Both the position numbers and the translations under genes were made by a program. Positions 54,214-63,076 of a stretch of 64,000 bases of DNA are shown piece after piece (the first letter of the stretch is position 1; each line of letters opens with the position of its first letter). This stretch comes from Bacteroidales bacterium (lineage in GTDB: Bacteria > Bacteroidota > Bacteroidia > Bacteroidales > VadinHA17). Where the stretch lies: positions 43,725 to 107,724 of the forward strand of contig JAIVHO010000001.1 of NCBI GenBank assembly GCA_020201035.1, given 5' to 3'. The notes below the pieces were generated by a model. That model had not been told where the DNA came from and searched no databases. It saw only the letters and a list, made by a program, of their open reading frames with translations.

Positions 54214-56520
54214 TCATCTCGCCATTTTTCCAGGGTCATCAGAGGCCCGGGTCATAAATTTTTTTCTGGTTGCAACCGGCTGTACAAATCGCGGCCTGAA
54301 TCTGAGCAGTATGGCCGGCACCAGAAGTAGGGCACTTACCATGCAAACACCGATACTTATCAGCACCAGATATCCAAAGAACCGTATTGAGGTAAAGCCA
54401 GAAAACAGCAATACCGAAAATCCGGTTATTACACTCAGGGCATTGAATACTATACCACGACCGGTGGTGACAAGGGTACGACGCACTGATTCTTCCGGAT
54501 CTGAAACTTTCATCTCATCCATATAGCGCCATATAAAGTGTATGGTATAGTCAACACCCACACCTATCATCAGGGAAGATAGAAGCGCTGTTGCCGGGTC
54601 CAGCGGTATCCCTGTAAATCCCATAAATCCAAGCAGGAAGATTACCGACATAATAACAGGTATCACAGATATCACTCCACCCGCGATCGACCTGAAAATA
54701 ATAGTCAGCAGCAGCGCCACCACGATAGCAGCAAAGAGGAGGGAGGAGATCTGACCGTTCACTATTGCGGTAGAAAAGTCAGCCATAATGGAGGCATATC
54801 CTCCCTGAGTAACCGTGATACCGTCACGTTCACTGAGCTGCTCCACTCTCTCTCTCACTTTTTTCACTACAGGGGTTTCAGGCCTGTTCAACCGGATCAT
54901 TAAATGAGTCAGTGAATAATCATAATTTACCATCCTGTCGAAGTCGGATCGCTCTCCATTCATATTATATATCTCGATCAGCTGGGCAACAGCGTAACGG
55001 GAATCAGGCACCCTGTTATATCCCTCCTCTCCGGGATCAAAAAGCCCCTTCGTCATCTCCCTGATTATCTGTGAAAAGGAGAGTACATGACCCACCCCGT
55101 CAATCGATTCGAGATCGGAGGTCCACTTATCGAGTGTAGTAAGCAGATCCGGATCCATTATATCACCCTCCACCATTACAGAGACAGACTGACTCCCACC
55201 AAAATGTTTATTGATAAGTGCGGAAGCAACTCTTACGGGGTGCTTTTCAGGAAAAAACATCTCCTGATTCGACTCCACTCTGAGCCTTAATATACCGAAT
55301 GAAAGAAGAAGGGTTATTCCCAGGGAAATCACAATTATCCGGACGGGATGCCGTGCAACAACACCTGCACTTTTTTGCAGCAGCCTGTCGAGACCGGTTT
55401 TGGACTTTATTATCTTCCGCCTTCCTGTTCCCGGTGAGGCAAGCATCGAAAGCCATGCCGGCAGCATAACAAGAGTAAGGATTACCGCTATTGCAATACC
55501 TGCGGAGGTAAGAATCCCAAACTGTCGGGCCGGCCTTATTGTATGCATCAGCAGACCAAGGAGTCCGGCCACAGTGGTAAGTCCGGTAAAGAGAACGGGT
55601 TTACGGAGAGCCCGGATCAGCTTAACCGATATTATCTTCATATCGGTAATATTCTCCTCAGCAACAATCTCCTGGTATCTTGCAATCATATGTATCCCGT
55701 AATCGTTGGCAACGGCAATTAGCATCACTGGCAGCAGCAGGGTAATAACCGACATCTTCCATCCAAGCAATGGCAGGAGTCCGGTCGCAACAGCCACCGA
55801 CATCACCACCATTGCAAACGGAAGTATTACACCTCTCATCTCCCTGAAGACAAGCCGAAGAAAGAGAAGCATTACAATTATAGCAAGCGGAACCAGAATT
55901 ACCCCATCGCGTTTTACATCGGTCATAATAGCTTTGCGTATATAGGGGAGACCACCCCTGAAAAGCTGTGCACTTCCAGGGTAGAGGGTAAGAACAGAGT
56001 CAACAGATTCAAGTATTGCCTCTTCAGTTGAGCCGTTACCAGTTCGTACGATGATAGCCGCCATTGCAAGATCGTCAGAAACAACAATTCCGTTCGCCAT
56101 AGGATTACCCCGCAGGCGCCCGGCCAGACTCTCCCTTTCAGCATCTGTTACAGGTATTCTATCAACGGCAGGCTCCACAATCATTGTACCCTCCTCACTG
56201 CGAACCGATTTTGTGGTAAACGGTGATACTGTGCTCTCAATGCCATCGACTCCTGACAGGGCCTCCTCTATTGATTTTAGCCGGGTAAGATTCTCACCTG
56301 TTATGATAAGTGAATCCTTAAGCAGAATCATTAACATATCCTGAAGTCCGAATTCAGCCTCAATGGAGTCAGTATTAAGTCGTGACACCATATCCCGGGG
56401 TACATAGTTACGTATATCAGGATCAGTTTTGATCCCGGGAATAAGAGCAAGGCCTGTAACCGACAGCAGGATTGACAGTATGATTATTGCTTTGCGGTAT
56501 TTAATTATCAGCCTTGTCAT
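54214..56520 (-). CDS. RND/MMPL-superfamily transporter
   Basis: 768 residues with twelve predicted transmembrane helices in two halves: one helix, a periplasmic domain (about 35-195), five helices (about 200-360); then helix 7 near 388, a second periplasmic domain (about 415-590) and five final helices. The GNANDYGIH-like stretch AVANDYGIHMIARYQ and GVGVDYTIHFIWRYMDE are the sterol-sensing-like TM4 motifs of MMPL proteins. It is 12 bp after the beta-barrel gene. The trio resembles proteobacterial MMPL-DUF1302-type clusters that move hydrophobic compounds. Confidence 0.85.
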   Translation of the reverse strand: MTRLIIKYRKAIIILSILLSVTGLALIPGIKTDPDIRNYVPRDMVSRLNTDSIEAEFGLQDMLMILLKDSLIITGENLTRLKSIEEALSGVDGIESTVSPFTTKSVRSEEGTMIVEPAVDRIPVTDAERESLAGRLRGNPMANGIVVSDDLAMAAIIVRTGNGSTEEAILESVDSVLTLYPGSAQLFRGGLPYIRKAIMTDVKRDGVILVPLAIIVMLLFLRLVFREMRGVILPFAMVVMSVAVATGLLPLLGWKMSVITLLLPVMLIAVANDYGIHMIARYQEIVAEENITDMKIISVKLIRALRKPVLFTGLTTVAGLLGLLMHTIRPARQFGILTSAGIAIAVILTLVMLPAWLSMLASPGTGRRKIIKSKTGLDRLLQKSAGVVARHPVRIIVISLGITLLLSFGILRLRVESNQEMFFPEKHPVRVASALINKHFGGSQSVSVMVEGDIMDPDLLTTLDKWTSDLESIDGVGHVLSFSQIIREMTKGLFDPGEEGYNRVPDSRYAVAQLIEIYNMNGERSDFDRMVNYDYSLTHLMIRLNRPETPVVKKVRERVEQLSERDGITVTQGGYASIMADFSTAIVNGQISSLLFAAIVVALLLTIIFRSIAGGVISVIPVIMSVIFLLGFMGFTGIPLDPATALLSSLMIGVGVDYTIHFIWRYMDEMKVSDPEESVRRTLVTTGRGIVFNALSVITGFSVLLFSGFTSIRFFGYLVLISIGVCMVSALLLVPAILLRFRPRFVQPVATRKKFMTRASDDPGKMAR

Positions 56521-56532
56521 AGAATGAATGGA

Positions 56533-57921
56533 TTAAAAACTGATTTTAGCAGAAATCAGCAGGGATGTAAGATTATCAGAAAGATAACTGTAGAGGGAGT
56601 TTTTCTTTCCCCACCAGTATTCCAATCCTATCATAAGGGATATCCTGTCGTATGGCAAATACTCCAGCGAGGGTTTAAGCAGAAGGTCATATGATGTAAG
56701 GTTGAAAATCAGTGAGGTAGTGTAGTTAAACCTTCCATATGCAGCACTCCCTGATACTGTACCGCCAATCATATTGTTCCACTTCTCCGTCTGGTACCTG
56801 TAGAGCCTGTTAAAGGCAATTATCTGCTCCTTAAGCAAACCCTCAATCTCCTCCGGCGTAAGTGCTGCTATCTCATCCGTAATATTCCCTCCGGGCAACA
56901 GAGGCTCCACCGGGGATCTGTACCAGTCATGAACAAAGGAACCCCCGTACTCAACAGTAATAGTACTCTCCCCGGCATTAATATCAACTCCTGCCATCCA
57001 TGATGTCTGACCAAAAGGGAGGTACCCTTCAGGCAGGTCCGATTTATCCGGAATGCTGCGGGAGATACCTGCCCGCCAGACGGCACCTGACAATGTGCCT
57101 TCTGCGTCAACTGATATCATTCTGGTACGGAAACTCCTCTCCTTAAGATTTATGGAGAATATAGGGTCGGGATCAGGGGGGAACAGATCAAATCCTGACA
57201 TATAGATAACAGGTAGCAGGTCATACCCTTCAAACAAGTAGAGTGAGATGTCGGCAAAGGAGGTATTGTAATCGCTCCGAATGCCTAAACCGGCTGAAAA
57301 AGATTTGTTATACTCAAACCAGGCGGGTTTGTCATAGCTTATCGAAGGAGGCATGTTTATAACGTTTACAGGGAGCACCGACGGAATATAGAGAGGTATT
57401 AGCATTGCAGTTACAGATATTCTTCCGGTAATGGCATAACCACCGCTTATTATCATATTACCGATCATATGATCCTCACTGTCAGGCGATCTGACAATGT
57501 CATCGGAAGGAGATATCGAAAAAGGAGTAAACAAATCGCCACGTCCCCAGGTGACTATTTTTCTGCCTGCCTCGAGTGAAAAACGGCCCGGGTAAAAGCC
57601 AACCCATGCTTCCCTGAGGTCAATACTGCTGATGGCAACATCATTCAGCGAACCATAGCTGTATCGCAATTCTCCATATGCCTTAAGCATAGAAGTGTTA
57701 CCTGCATCTATCTTAAGTGTAAGATCAGATAAGTATGATGAAAAATGGTAGTTTCCGGTGTTTCCGCGCGAGACAAAACCGTAGCTCCGGATATATCCGG
57801 AGAGAGAATATCCAGTGTCACTCCGGCCCATTGATTCAAAAAGGCTCTGAGCAGAGAGTTCAGAAATTCCGGTAAAGTAGAGCATCAATATGGAGCTGAT
57901 GCTGAAAAATCTGGCGACCAT
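56533..57921 (-). CDS. Outer-membrane beta-barrel protein (DUF1302-like)
   Basis: 462 residues with a signal peptide (...ISELSAQ) and a barrel rich in alternating aromatic strands, ending in a terminal Phe (LISAKISF), the usual outer-membrane insertion signal. GRKIVTWGRGDLFTPFSISPSDD matches the conserved segment of DUF1302-like barrels. With the RND and LolA-like partners it may form a path across the outer membrane for a hydrophobic substrate. Its start codon lies in a long hairpin (57913-57967), so translation may be controlled. Confidence 0.75.
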   Translation of the reverse strand: MVARFFSISSILMLYFTGISELSAQSLFESMGRSDTGYSLSGYIRSYGFVSRGNTGNYHFSSYLSDLTLKIDAGNTSMLKAYGELRYSYGSLNDVAISSIDLREAWVGFYPGRFSLEAGRKIVTWGRGDLFTPFSISPSDDIVRSPDSEDHMIGNMIISGGYAITGRISVTAMLIPLYIPSVLPVNVINMPPSISYDKPAWFEYNKSFSAGLGIRSDYNTSFADISLYLFEGYDLLPVIYMSGFDLFPPDPDPIFSINLKERSFRTRMISVDAEGTLSGAVWRAGISRSIPDKSDLPEGYLPFGQTSWMAGVDINAGESTITVEYGGSFVHDWYRSPVEPLLPGGNITDEIAALTPEEIEGLLKEQIIAFNRLYRYQTEKWNNMIGGTVSGSAAYGRFNYTTSLIFNLTSYDLLLKPSLEYLPYDRISLMIGLEYWWGKKNSLYSYLSDNLTSLLISAKISF

Positions 57922-57967
57922 CGGATACTTTTCAGCAAAGAAAGAGTGTATTTCTTTGCTGGTCGCC
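57913..57967 (-). promoter_or_regulatory. mRNA hairpin that pairs across the start codon of the beta-barrel gene
   Basis: On the minus strand, GGCGACC (57961-57967) pairs with GGTCGCC (57913-57919), which includes the G of the ATG and the next two codons. Inside, AGCAAAGAAA (57951-57960) pairs perfectly with TTTCTTTGCT (57934-57943) around a 7-nt loop. A 14-nt bulge (57920-57933) holds the A and U of the start codon. The fold could limit ribosome access. Confidence 0.55.
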
Positions 57968-58098
57968 TCAACCGTTTATACTGTACCAGTAACGGAGGCG
58001 AGACTGGCCCAATCCGTCAGTCCTGAACGTTTGTAATGTTAAGCCTGACTAATAAAAGTAAATATTCCGGGCAAAAACGGGTTCGTGGTCCAACGCTG

Positions 58099-59289
58099 TC
58101 AGTCAGCAGAGTCAATAAAACGCTTTTTATAGTCGGAGGGAGTATGGCCTGTTATCGATTTGAATATTGTATTGAAAGAGGATTTTGCATTAAAGCCTGC
58201 ATCGAATGCAATTGCCAGAATGGTATAGTTCCTGTTTGCAGGATCCTTTAATCTGTTGATTACCTCTTTTACCCTGTATTCATTTACAAATGTAAAGAAA
58301 TTGCGATTATAATTTTCATTAAGCACCTGAGTTATATAGTGTTTGGGGATTCCAACAAGAGAAGAGAGCCTGTGGATTGTCAGATCACGATCAAGATATG
58401 GCTTCTCACTTTCCATATATTTAATCAGATCCTTAAGAAGCTCGTCAGCCTCTTCCTTTTTGAGTCCGCTCCTGTAATATTTTCCGGGTGAAACCGTAGC
58501 TGGTTCCTGATCATCTGAGGCAGCAGGACTAATCTCCGGTGCAATATTATCGTTACTGTTTGCTTTCCCTTTCTCCTCATCCGTGAACACATCCAGAACC
58601 GCCGGTTGCTGAACCGCCTTAAAACTGTATATAAACGAAAAGAGGGCAATAAAAGGGAATATTGTATAATAGGGATCAAACGGGAGAAAATTTATTACAA
58701 GGTCAATACCTCCAAGGATAAAAAAGAGGGTAAACAAAACATAGAAGGTGATGGAAAGAATCTTTAGCCAGTTCAGAGTAACCGAGGGAGAGCGGTACGA
58801 TAATGAATTGAGAAGGTTGTTCTGATGTTTGCTGATAAGCTTAAATGCCAGAAAGGAATAGATGGTAATTGAAAGGAAGAAGGCAGACACATAAACAATC
58901 CGGAGTGAGATAAAGCGGTCAGAGACAAAAAAGACCCCCTGCAAATCGGTAAATACCGGTTCACTCCTGTAAACTACAGAGAAAATAAGGAATACAACAA
59001 ACGGAATAAAGTGCAAAAGATTAAACAAGTTGAATTTCCTTCCAGGATGCACCATAAACCAGATATAGAGATAAAGTATAGGTCCGTATGTAAATGCTAT
59101 AAAGGGAAAAGAGTAGAAAGTGAGTATCTTGATTTTTATCAGGACAAGGGTAAGGTCAAGGAAAAGCATAAAGAAAAATATAGCCATCAGCCTGTTGGCA
59201 GTGATAACGGGCTTTTTTGTTGCAATCAGGAGTCCGGCAAAAAAGGTTTGGGACAGCCCTATGTAAAGGATCGGCTCTATAATATCCAT
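58099..59289 (-). CDS. Membrane-bound AraC-family transcription regulator
   Basis: 396 residues: six to seven transmembrane helices (about 5-235), a linker rich in Asp/Glu/Ser, then an AraC DNA-binding domain with two helix-turn-helix units (about 295-392; LTIHRLSSLVGIPKHYITQVLNE and YTILAIAFDAGFNAKSSFN). This architecture is common in Bacteroidetes and senses an envelope or extracellular signal. It is upstream of and colinear with the barrel-RND-LolA set (178-bp gap), which is its most likely target, although this is inferred. A TATCTTTG element lies 19 bp before the start. Confidence 0.85.
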   Translation of the reverse strand: MDIIEPILYIGLSQTFFAGLLIATKKPVITANRLMAIFFFMLFLDLTLVLIKIKILTFYSFPFIAFTYGPILYLYIWFMVHPGRKFNLFNLLHFIPFVVFLIFSVVYRSEPVFTDLQGVFFVSDRFISLRIVYVSAFFLSITIYSFLAFKLISKHQNNLLNSLSYRSPSVTLNWLKILSITFYVLFTLFFILGGIDLVINFLPFDPYYTIFPFIALFSFIYSFKAVQQPAVLDVFTDEEKGKANSNDNIAPEISPAASDDQEPATVSPGKYYRSGLKKEEADELLKDLIKYMESEKPYLDRDLTIHRLSSLVGIPKHYITQVLNENYNRNFFTFVNEYRVKEVINRLKDPANRNYTILAIAFDAGFNAKSSFNTIFKSITGHTPSDYKKRFIDSAD

Positions 59290-59307
59290 CGGGGTTAATT
59301 TCTATAT

Positions 59308-59315
59308 CAAAGATA
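59308..59315 (-). promoter_or_regulatory. -7 element TATCTTTG for the AraC gene
   Basis: CAAAGATA on the plus strand is TATCTTTG on the minus strand, 18 bp before the start codon at 59289. Confidence 0.5.
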
Positions 59316-59338
59316 GTAATACCAGCAGATTTTTTATT

Positions 59339-59346
59339 TACTTTTG
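59339..59346 (+). promoter_or_regulatory. -7 element TACTTTTG for sucD
   Basis: A TAnnTTTG match 76 bp upstream of ATG 59423, oriented away from the AraC promoter. No clear -33 element. Confidence 0.4.
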
Positions 59347-59422
59347 GTTTTTGTTAACCCTTTCTGTAATGGCATACTGAATAACAGGAGACCGAAGCAG
59401 GATCAATAAAATAAATATTACT

Positions 59423-60301
59423 ATGAGCGTTCTATTGAATAAGCATTCAAGGGTAATTATACAGGGATTTACCGGTAGTGAAGGTACTTTTCATGCAACC
59501 CAGATGATAGAATACGGAACAAAGGTTGTAGGAGGTGTTACTCCGGGTAAGGGAGGACAGAAGCATCTTGGGCTCCCCGTCTTCAACTCTGTGTCAGATG
59601 CAGTAAAGGAAACCGCTGCTGACGTTTCGGTTATATTTGTTCCACCTCCATTTGCTGCAGACGCTATAATGGAGGCTGCAGATGCAGGAATCAAGCTGAT
59701 AGTAGCTATTACAGAGGGTATTCCTGTTTCCGATATGGTGATGGTAAAAGAGTATTTGAGCAGTCGTACTGCCCGATTAGTAGGACCCAACTGTCCGGGC
59801 GTTATTACTCCCGGGGAGGCAAAGGTAGGGATTATGCCTGGCTTTATTCATCGCAAGGGCAGTGTGGGGATTATCTCAAGGTCAGGCACCCTGACCTATG
59901 AAGCGGTTGATCAGGTGACCCGACTCGGTCTGGGACAGTCGACCTGTATCGGTATAGGGGGCGATCCTATTGTTGGAACTACAACACTTGACGCTGTAAA
60001 GCTGATGATGGCTGATGCTGATACGGAAGCCATTATTGTTATTGGTGAGATCGGAGGTAATATGGAAGCAGAGGCAGCCCACTGGATCAGGGATCACGGG
60101 AAAAAGCCGGTGGTTGGATTTATTGCAGGCCAGACAGCTCCAAAGGGCAGAAGGATGGGGCATGCCGGAGCCATTATCGGAGGCAAGGGAGATACAGCTG
60201 CAGCAAAGATGGAGATTATGAGGAGTTGCGGCATTCATGTTGTTGAATCGCCGGCTGACATTGGCAAGACTGTTGCATCGCTTCTAAAAAAACAGAAATA
60301 A
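59423..60301 (+). CDS. sucD: Succinate-CoA ligase, alpha subunit
   Basis: 292 residues. With SucC it interconverts succinyl-CoA and succinate with nucleotide phosphorylation. The CoA-binding Rossmann domain ([12 protein letters not shown], about 13-24) and the ligase domain are complete; the phosphorylated His247 is in [11 protein letters not shown]. Length is standard. sucC is not adjacent, unlike the usual sucCD operon, so the beta subunit must be elsewhere. Confidence 0.95.
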   Translation: MSVLLNKHSRVIIQGFTGSEGTFHATQMIEYGTKVVGGVTPGKGGQKHLGLPVFNSVSDAVKETAADVSVIFVPPPFAADAIMEAADAGIKLIVAITEGIPVSDMVMVKEYLSSRTARLVGPNCPGVITPGEAKVGIMPGFIHRKGSVGIISRSGTLTYEAVDQVTRLGLGQSTCIGIGGDPIVGTTTLDAVKLMMADADTEAIIVIGEIGGNMEAEAAHWIRDHGKKPVVGFIAGQTAPKGRRMGHAGAIIGGKGDTAAAKMEIMRSCGIHVVESPADIGKTVASLLKKQK

Positions 60302-60418
60302 TCGCTTGCTTCATCACTTCTTAATTAAACGTTTTAAATGATCCTCTATTATGATCACATATACAAGACTTTATGATATACTTTTCTGCCTGTAGATATT
60401 GATATAAGCGATTTCTTT

Positions 60419-60449
60419 TTTGAGAATTAAAAGATGAGTTGCATTTTTG
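60419..60449 (+). promoter_or_regulatory. Promoter for fabG
   Basis: TTTG at 60419-60422 and CATTTTTG at 60442-60449 (one mismatch to TAnnTTTG), spaced 19 bp, lie 23 bp before ATG 60473. Confidence 0.5.
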
Positions 60450-60472
60450 CACTACAATAATATTAAAAGGAT

Positions 60473-61219
60473 ATGGGATTACTGGAAGGAAAAACTGCAC
60501 TTATAACAGGTGCATCCCGCGGCATCGGAAGAGCCATTGCACTGGCATTTGCAGCCGAGGGGGCAAACATTGCACTCACCAACATAACAGAGGATGTGCC
60601 CTTTTGCGAGGTTTGTGACGAATGTGAGAAGCTGGGCGCCACAGTACGCAGGTATGTCTCAAACGTAGCGGATCATGAAGATTCGCAGAAAGTGGCTGAG
60701 AGGGTTTATGAGGATTTCGGTTCAATAGACATTCTTGTCAATAATGCCGGTATCACACGTGACACACTCCTTATGAGAATGACCGAGGAGCAGTGGGACC
60801 AGGTTATTGAGGTCAACCTTAAAGGTGTATTTAACCTTACGAAGGCTGTTTTGAAGCCCATGATGAAGCAGCGAAACGGCTCAATAATTAATATGAGCTC
60901 GGTGGTTGGTGTATCAGGAAACGCCGGTCAGAGTAACTATTCAGCCTCCAAGGCCGGCATGATCGGATTTACCAAAAGTGTGGCCCGTGAGGTTGGATCC
61001 CGGAATATCAGGTGCAATGCTGTTGCCCCCGGATTTATTATAACCGAAATGACAGATAAGCTGCCCGAAGAAGTCAAAAAGGAGTGGGCAGAAAAGATTC
61101 CACTCAGAAGGGGAGGCACCCCTGATGATGTAGCAGGTACAGTACTGTTTCTGGCATCAGATATGTCATCATATATCAGCGGGCAGGTTATCCAGGTTTG
61201 CGGTGGAATGCTGACCTGA
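60473..61219 (+). CDS. fabG: 3-oxoacyl-ACP reductase (SDR family)
   Basis: 248 residues, classical short-chain dehydrogenase. NADPH-binding TGASRGIG (12-19), NNAG near 90-93, catalytic Ser143, Tyr156 and Lys160 (YSASK), and the C-terminal SYISGQVIQVCGGM typical of FabG. It reduces beta-ketoacyl-ACP in fatty-acid synthesis. It is monocistronic; no other fab genes are near. Other SDR reductases are possible but length and motifs favour FabG. Confidence 0.9.
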   Translation: MGLLEGKTALITGASRGIGRAIALAFAAEGANIALTNITEDVPFCEVCDECEKLGATVRRYVSNVADHEDSQKVAERVYEDFGSIDILVNNAGITRDTLLMRMTEEQWDQVIEVNLKGVFNLTKAVLKPMMKQRNGSIINMSSVVGVSGNAGQSNYSASKAGMIGFTKSVAREVGSRNIRCNAVAPGFIITEMTDKLPEEVKKEWAEKIPLRRGGTPDDVAGTVLFLASDMSSYISGQVIQVCGGMLT

Positions 61220-61295
61220 CCCCGTCCGCAATGATAATGTTAAAAAAGATGAATTTGTTTGGAGTTAAATTTATAATTGCGACCTTTACGACAGA

Positions 61296-61371
61296 CAGGG
61301 CGCACACAGCACGAGGAAATGCAGCGAGACATTTTTATTCCACATTTTTTCTTCTAATCCTCGGCGCCCTG
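61296..61371 (+). ncRNA. Candidate structured RNA between fabG and tRNA-Thr
   Basis: CAGGGCGC (61296-61303) and CGAGGA (61312-61317) pair with TCCTCG (61358-61363) and GCGCCCTG (61364-61371), a 14-bp stem with an 8-nt bulge and a 40-nt loop. A T-rich stretch follows (TTTCCTTTTT). It could be a small RNA, a fabG 3' structure or a terminator variant. No family is recognised. Confidence 0.35.
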
Positions 61372-61386
61372 TTTCCTTTTTAATCC

Positions 61387-61394
61387 TATTTTTG
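61387..61394 (+). promoter_or_regulatory. -7 element TATTTTTG for tRNA-Thr
   Basis: A match to TAnnTTTG ending 12 bp upstream of the tRNA. Confidence 0.6.
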
Positions 61395-61406
61395 CAATCT
61401 GTATAA

Positions 61407-61483
61407 GCCACCTTAGCTCAGTCGGCCAGAGCGGTTGTTTCGTAAACAACAGGTCACGAGTTCGATTCTCGTAGGTGGCTCCA
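61407..61483 (+). tRNA. tRNA-Thr (anticodon CGT), CCA encoded
   Basis: Acceptor GCCACCT/AGGTGGC, D arm GCTC/GAGC, anticodon stem GTTGT/ACAAC with loop TTCGTAA, T stem ACGAG/CTCGT. The discriminator is T at 61480 and CCA is encoded at 61481-61483, unlike the tRNA-Arg and tRNA-Gly in this window. It reads ACG. Confidence 0.95.
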
Positions 61484-61597
61484 CTTTTACGTCACCCTGT
61501 TTCCATATCCTGTCCATTTTACCTATTATCCCACATTCGGCATCAACATCCTGACCCGTTCCCCACACCGTAGTCCCGGGACTTAACTTTACATCCA

Positions 61598-61682
61598 ATT
61601 TCTGAAGCCCCAATTCTTTTTTCCGGGTTCTGAACCCCAGTTCCTTTTTCAAATTTCTGAAGCCCCGCTCTCTTTGAAATTT
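61598..61682. repeat. About 28-bp degenerate tandem repeat, three copies
   Basis: Units containing TTCTGAAGCCCC (61600), TTCTGAACCCC (61628) and TTCTGAAGCCCC (61655) follow each other every 27-28 bp with CT-rich tails. The surrounding gap 61484-61826 has no gene; the rest is AT-rich. Confidence 0.7.
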
Positions 61683-61826
61683 TTCGCTATAAATACTTTT
61701 TTAAACCAAATGGATATATGTATTGTTATATATGCATATAATGATAAATGGTTATTTACATTTGAATGATTATACGCAGATAGGCAATACTTTCGTATAT
61801 TGCTTAAAACATTAAAAACCGAAACT

Positions 61827-62861
61827 ATGGACAATTCAAATTACAATTCAAATTCAAGAAGAGACTTCCTGCGAAAAGTTATCGGGTTAACAGCCATGGC
61901 ATCAGTGGCTCCCTTTATTGAAAAGGGAAGTGCCGCAAATGCACCATTGATAAGGGAGTCAATGCCTCTTCGGCCGCTTGGAAAAACAGGGCATATGGTC
62001 GGGATTTACAGTCTGGGCGGACAGGCAACTATTGAGACCCCAGGTAAGGAGGGGAGGGCAGTTGAGCTGGTTAACAGGGCTATTGACCTGGGAATAAACT
62101 ATATTGATACGGCTGCAGCCTACGGAAGGTCGACACCAACTATCCCCAGAAGCGAGGCAATGGGTACCAGCGAACGAAATATCGGTCAGGTTATGGCAAC
62201 CAGACGCGATGAGGTATTCCTTGCTTCCAAGACACATGATCGCAGTTATGACGGCTCACTGAGGCTCCTTGAGCAGAGCCTGAAGAATCTGCAGACAGAC
62301 CACCTTGATCTGTGGCAGGTACATAATCTGCGTAAGGCAGAGAAGGGCAATATTGACAATTTCTTTGCCGATGACGGCGTGGTAAAGGCAATGGTGCGGG
62401 CAAAGGAAGAGGGTATGGTCAGGTTCCTGGGTATCACCGGACATGAAGAGCCGGAAATAATGAATATGATGCTTGAGAGGTTTCCCTTTGACAATGCACT
62501 GGTTGCAATTAATGCTGCCGATAAGTACTATGACCCTTATATTGAGAAATTTCTGCCGGGAGCAGTGGAGAGAGGTATTGGAATTGTGGGAATGAAAATT
62601 CCGGCAAGAGACAGGATATTTGAGAAAGGTGGAATTATCAACATGAAGGAAGCAATGGACTATGTAATGACTCTTCCTGTTAGTACAATAATTATTGGCC
62701 TCGATAAGATACCTGAACTGGAAGAGAATATCAGGATAGCAAGGGAATTCACGCCGCTGACTGCCTCGGAGATGCTTGCCATAGAAGAGAAGGCAAAGCC
62801 TCATTATGAACATCTGCAGTTCTTTAAGGAGGGTATAGGTGAGTGGCCGCCGGAATGGTAG
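61827..62861 (+). CDS. Tat-exported aldo/keto reductase family protein
   Basis: About 344 residues from ATG 61827, chosen because it sets a twin-arginine signal near the N-terminus (SRRDFLRKVIGLTAMASVAPF, about 10-30). The aldo/keto reductase (beta/alpha)8 domain follows: DTAAAYG with the catalytic Asp/Tyr region, a Lys in ASKTHD, and a His in QVHNL. These proteins reduce aldehydes or ketones with NAD(P)H, or in exported forms oxidise sugars. A Tat signal implies folding and cofactor loading before export. It is transcribed alone. Confidence 0.85.
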   Translation: MDNSNYNSNSRRDFLRKVIGLTAMASVAPFIEKGSAANAPLIRESMPLRPLGKTGHMVGIYSLGGQATIETPGKEGRAVELVNRAIDLGINYIDTAAAYGRSTPTIPRSEAMGTSERNIGQVMATRRDEVFLASKTHDRSYDGSLRLLEQSLKNLQTDHLDLWQVHNLRKAEKGNIDNFFADDGVVKAMVRAKEEGMVRFLGITGHEEPEIMNMMLERFPFDNALVAINAADKYYDPYIEKFLPGAVERGIGIVGMKIPARDRIFEKGGIINMKEAMDYVMTLPVSTIIIGLDKIPELEENIRIAREFTPLTASEMLAIEEKAKPHYEHLQFFKEGIGEWPPEW

Positions 62862-62925
62862 GTGCAAAATGTGCTGCTGAGAGAAAATCGAACCCGTGAA
62901 GAGAGCAGATTCTGAATAATATTTC

Positions 62926-62933
62926 TAATTTTG
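62926..62933 (+). promoter_or_regulatory. -7 element TAATTTTG for tRNA-Gly
   Basis: A match to TAnnTTTG ending 9 bp upstream of the tRNA 5' end. Confidence 0.6.
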
Positions 62934-62942
62934 CTCCCTGAT

Positions 62943-63014
62943 GCGGGAGTAGCTCAGTGGCAGAGCATCAGCTTCCCAAGCTGAGGGTCGCGGGTTCGAT
63001 CCCCGTTTCCCGCT
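62943..63014 (+). tRNA. tRNA-Gly (anticodon CCC)
   Basis: Acceptor GCGGGAG/TTCCCGC, D arm GCTC/GAGC, anticodon stem TCAGC/GCTGA with loop TTCCCAA, T stem GCGGG/CCCGT. Discriminator T, no encoded CCA. It reads GGG. Confidence 0.95.
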
Positions 63015-63076
63015 CAAATAAAATAAATGGTTAACAGGTATTTTCAAGGACTCATAACTTAGAGTGTTGTGGGTCC

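Noticed and set aside
61198..61383. 61-aa frame overlapping the fabG end
   Set aside because: It overlaps fabG and runs through the hairpin region and has no recognisable features.
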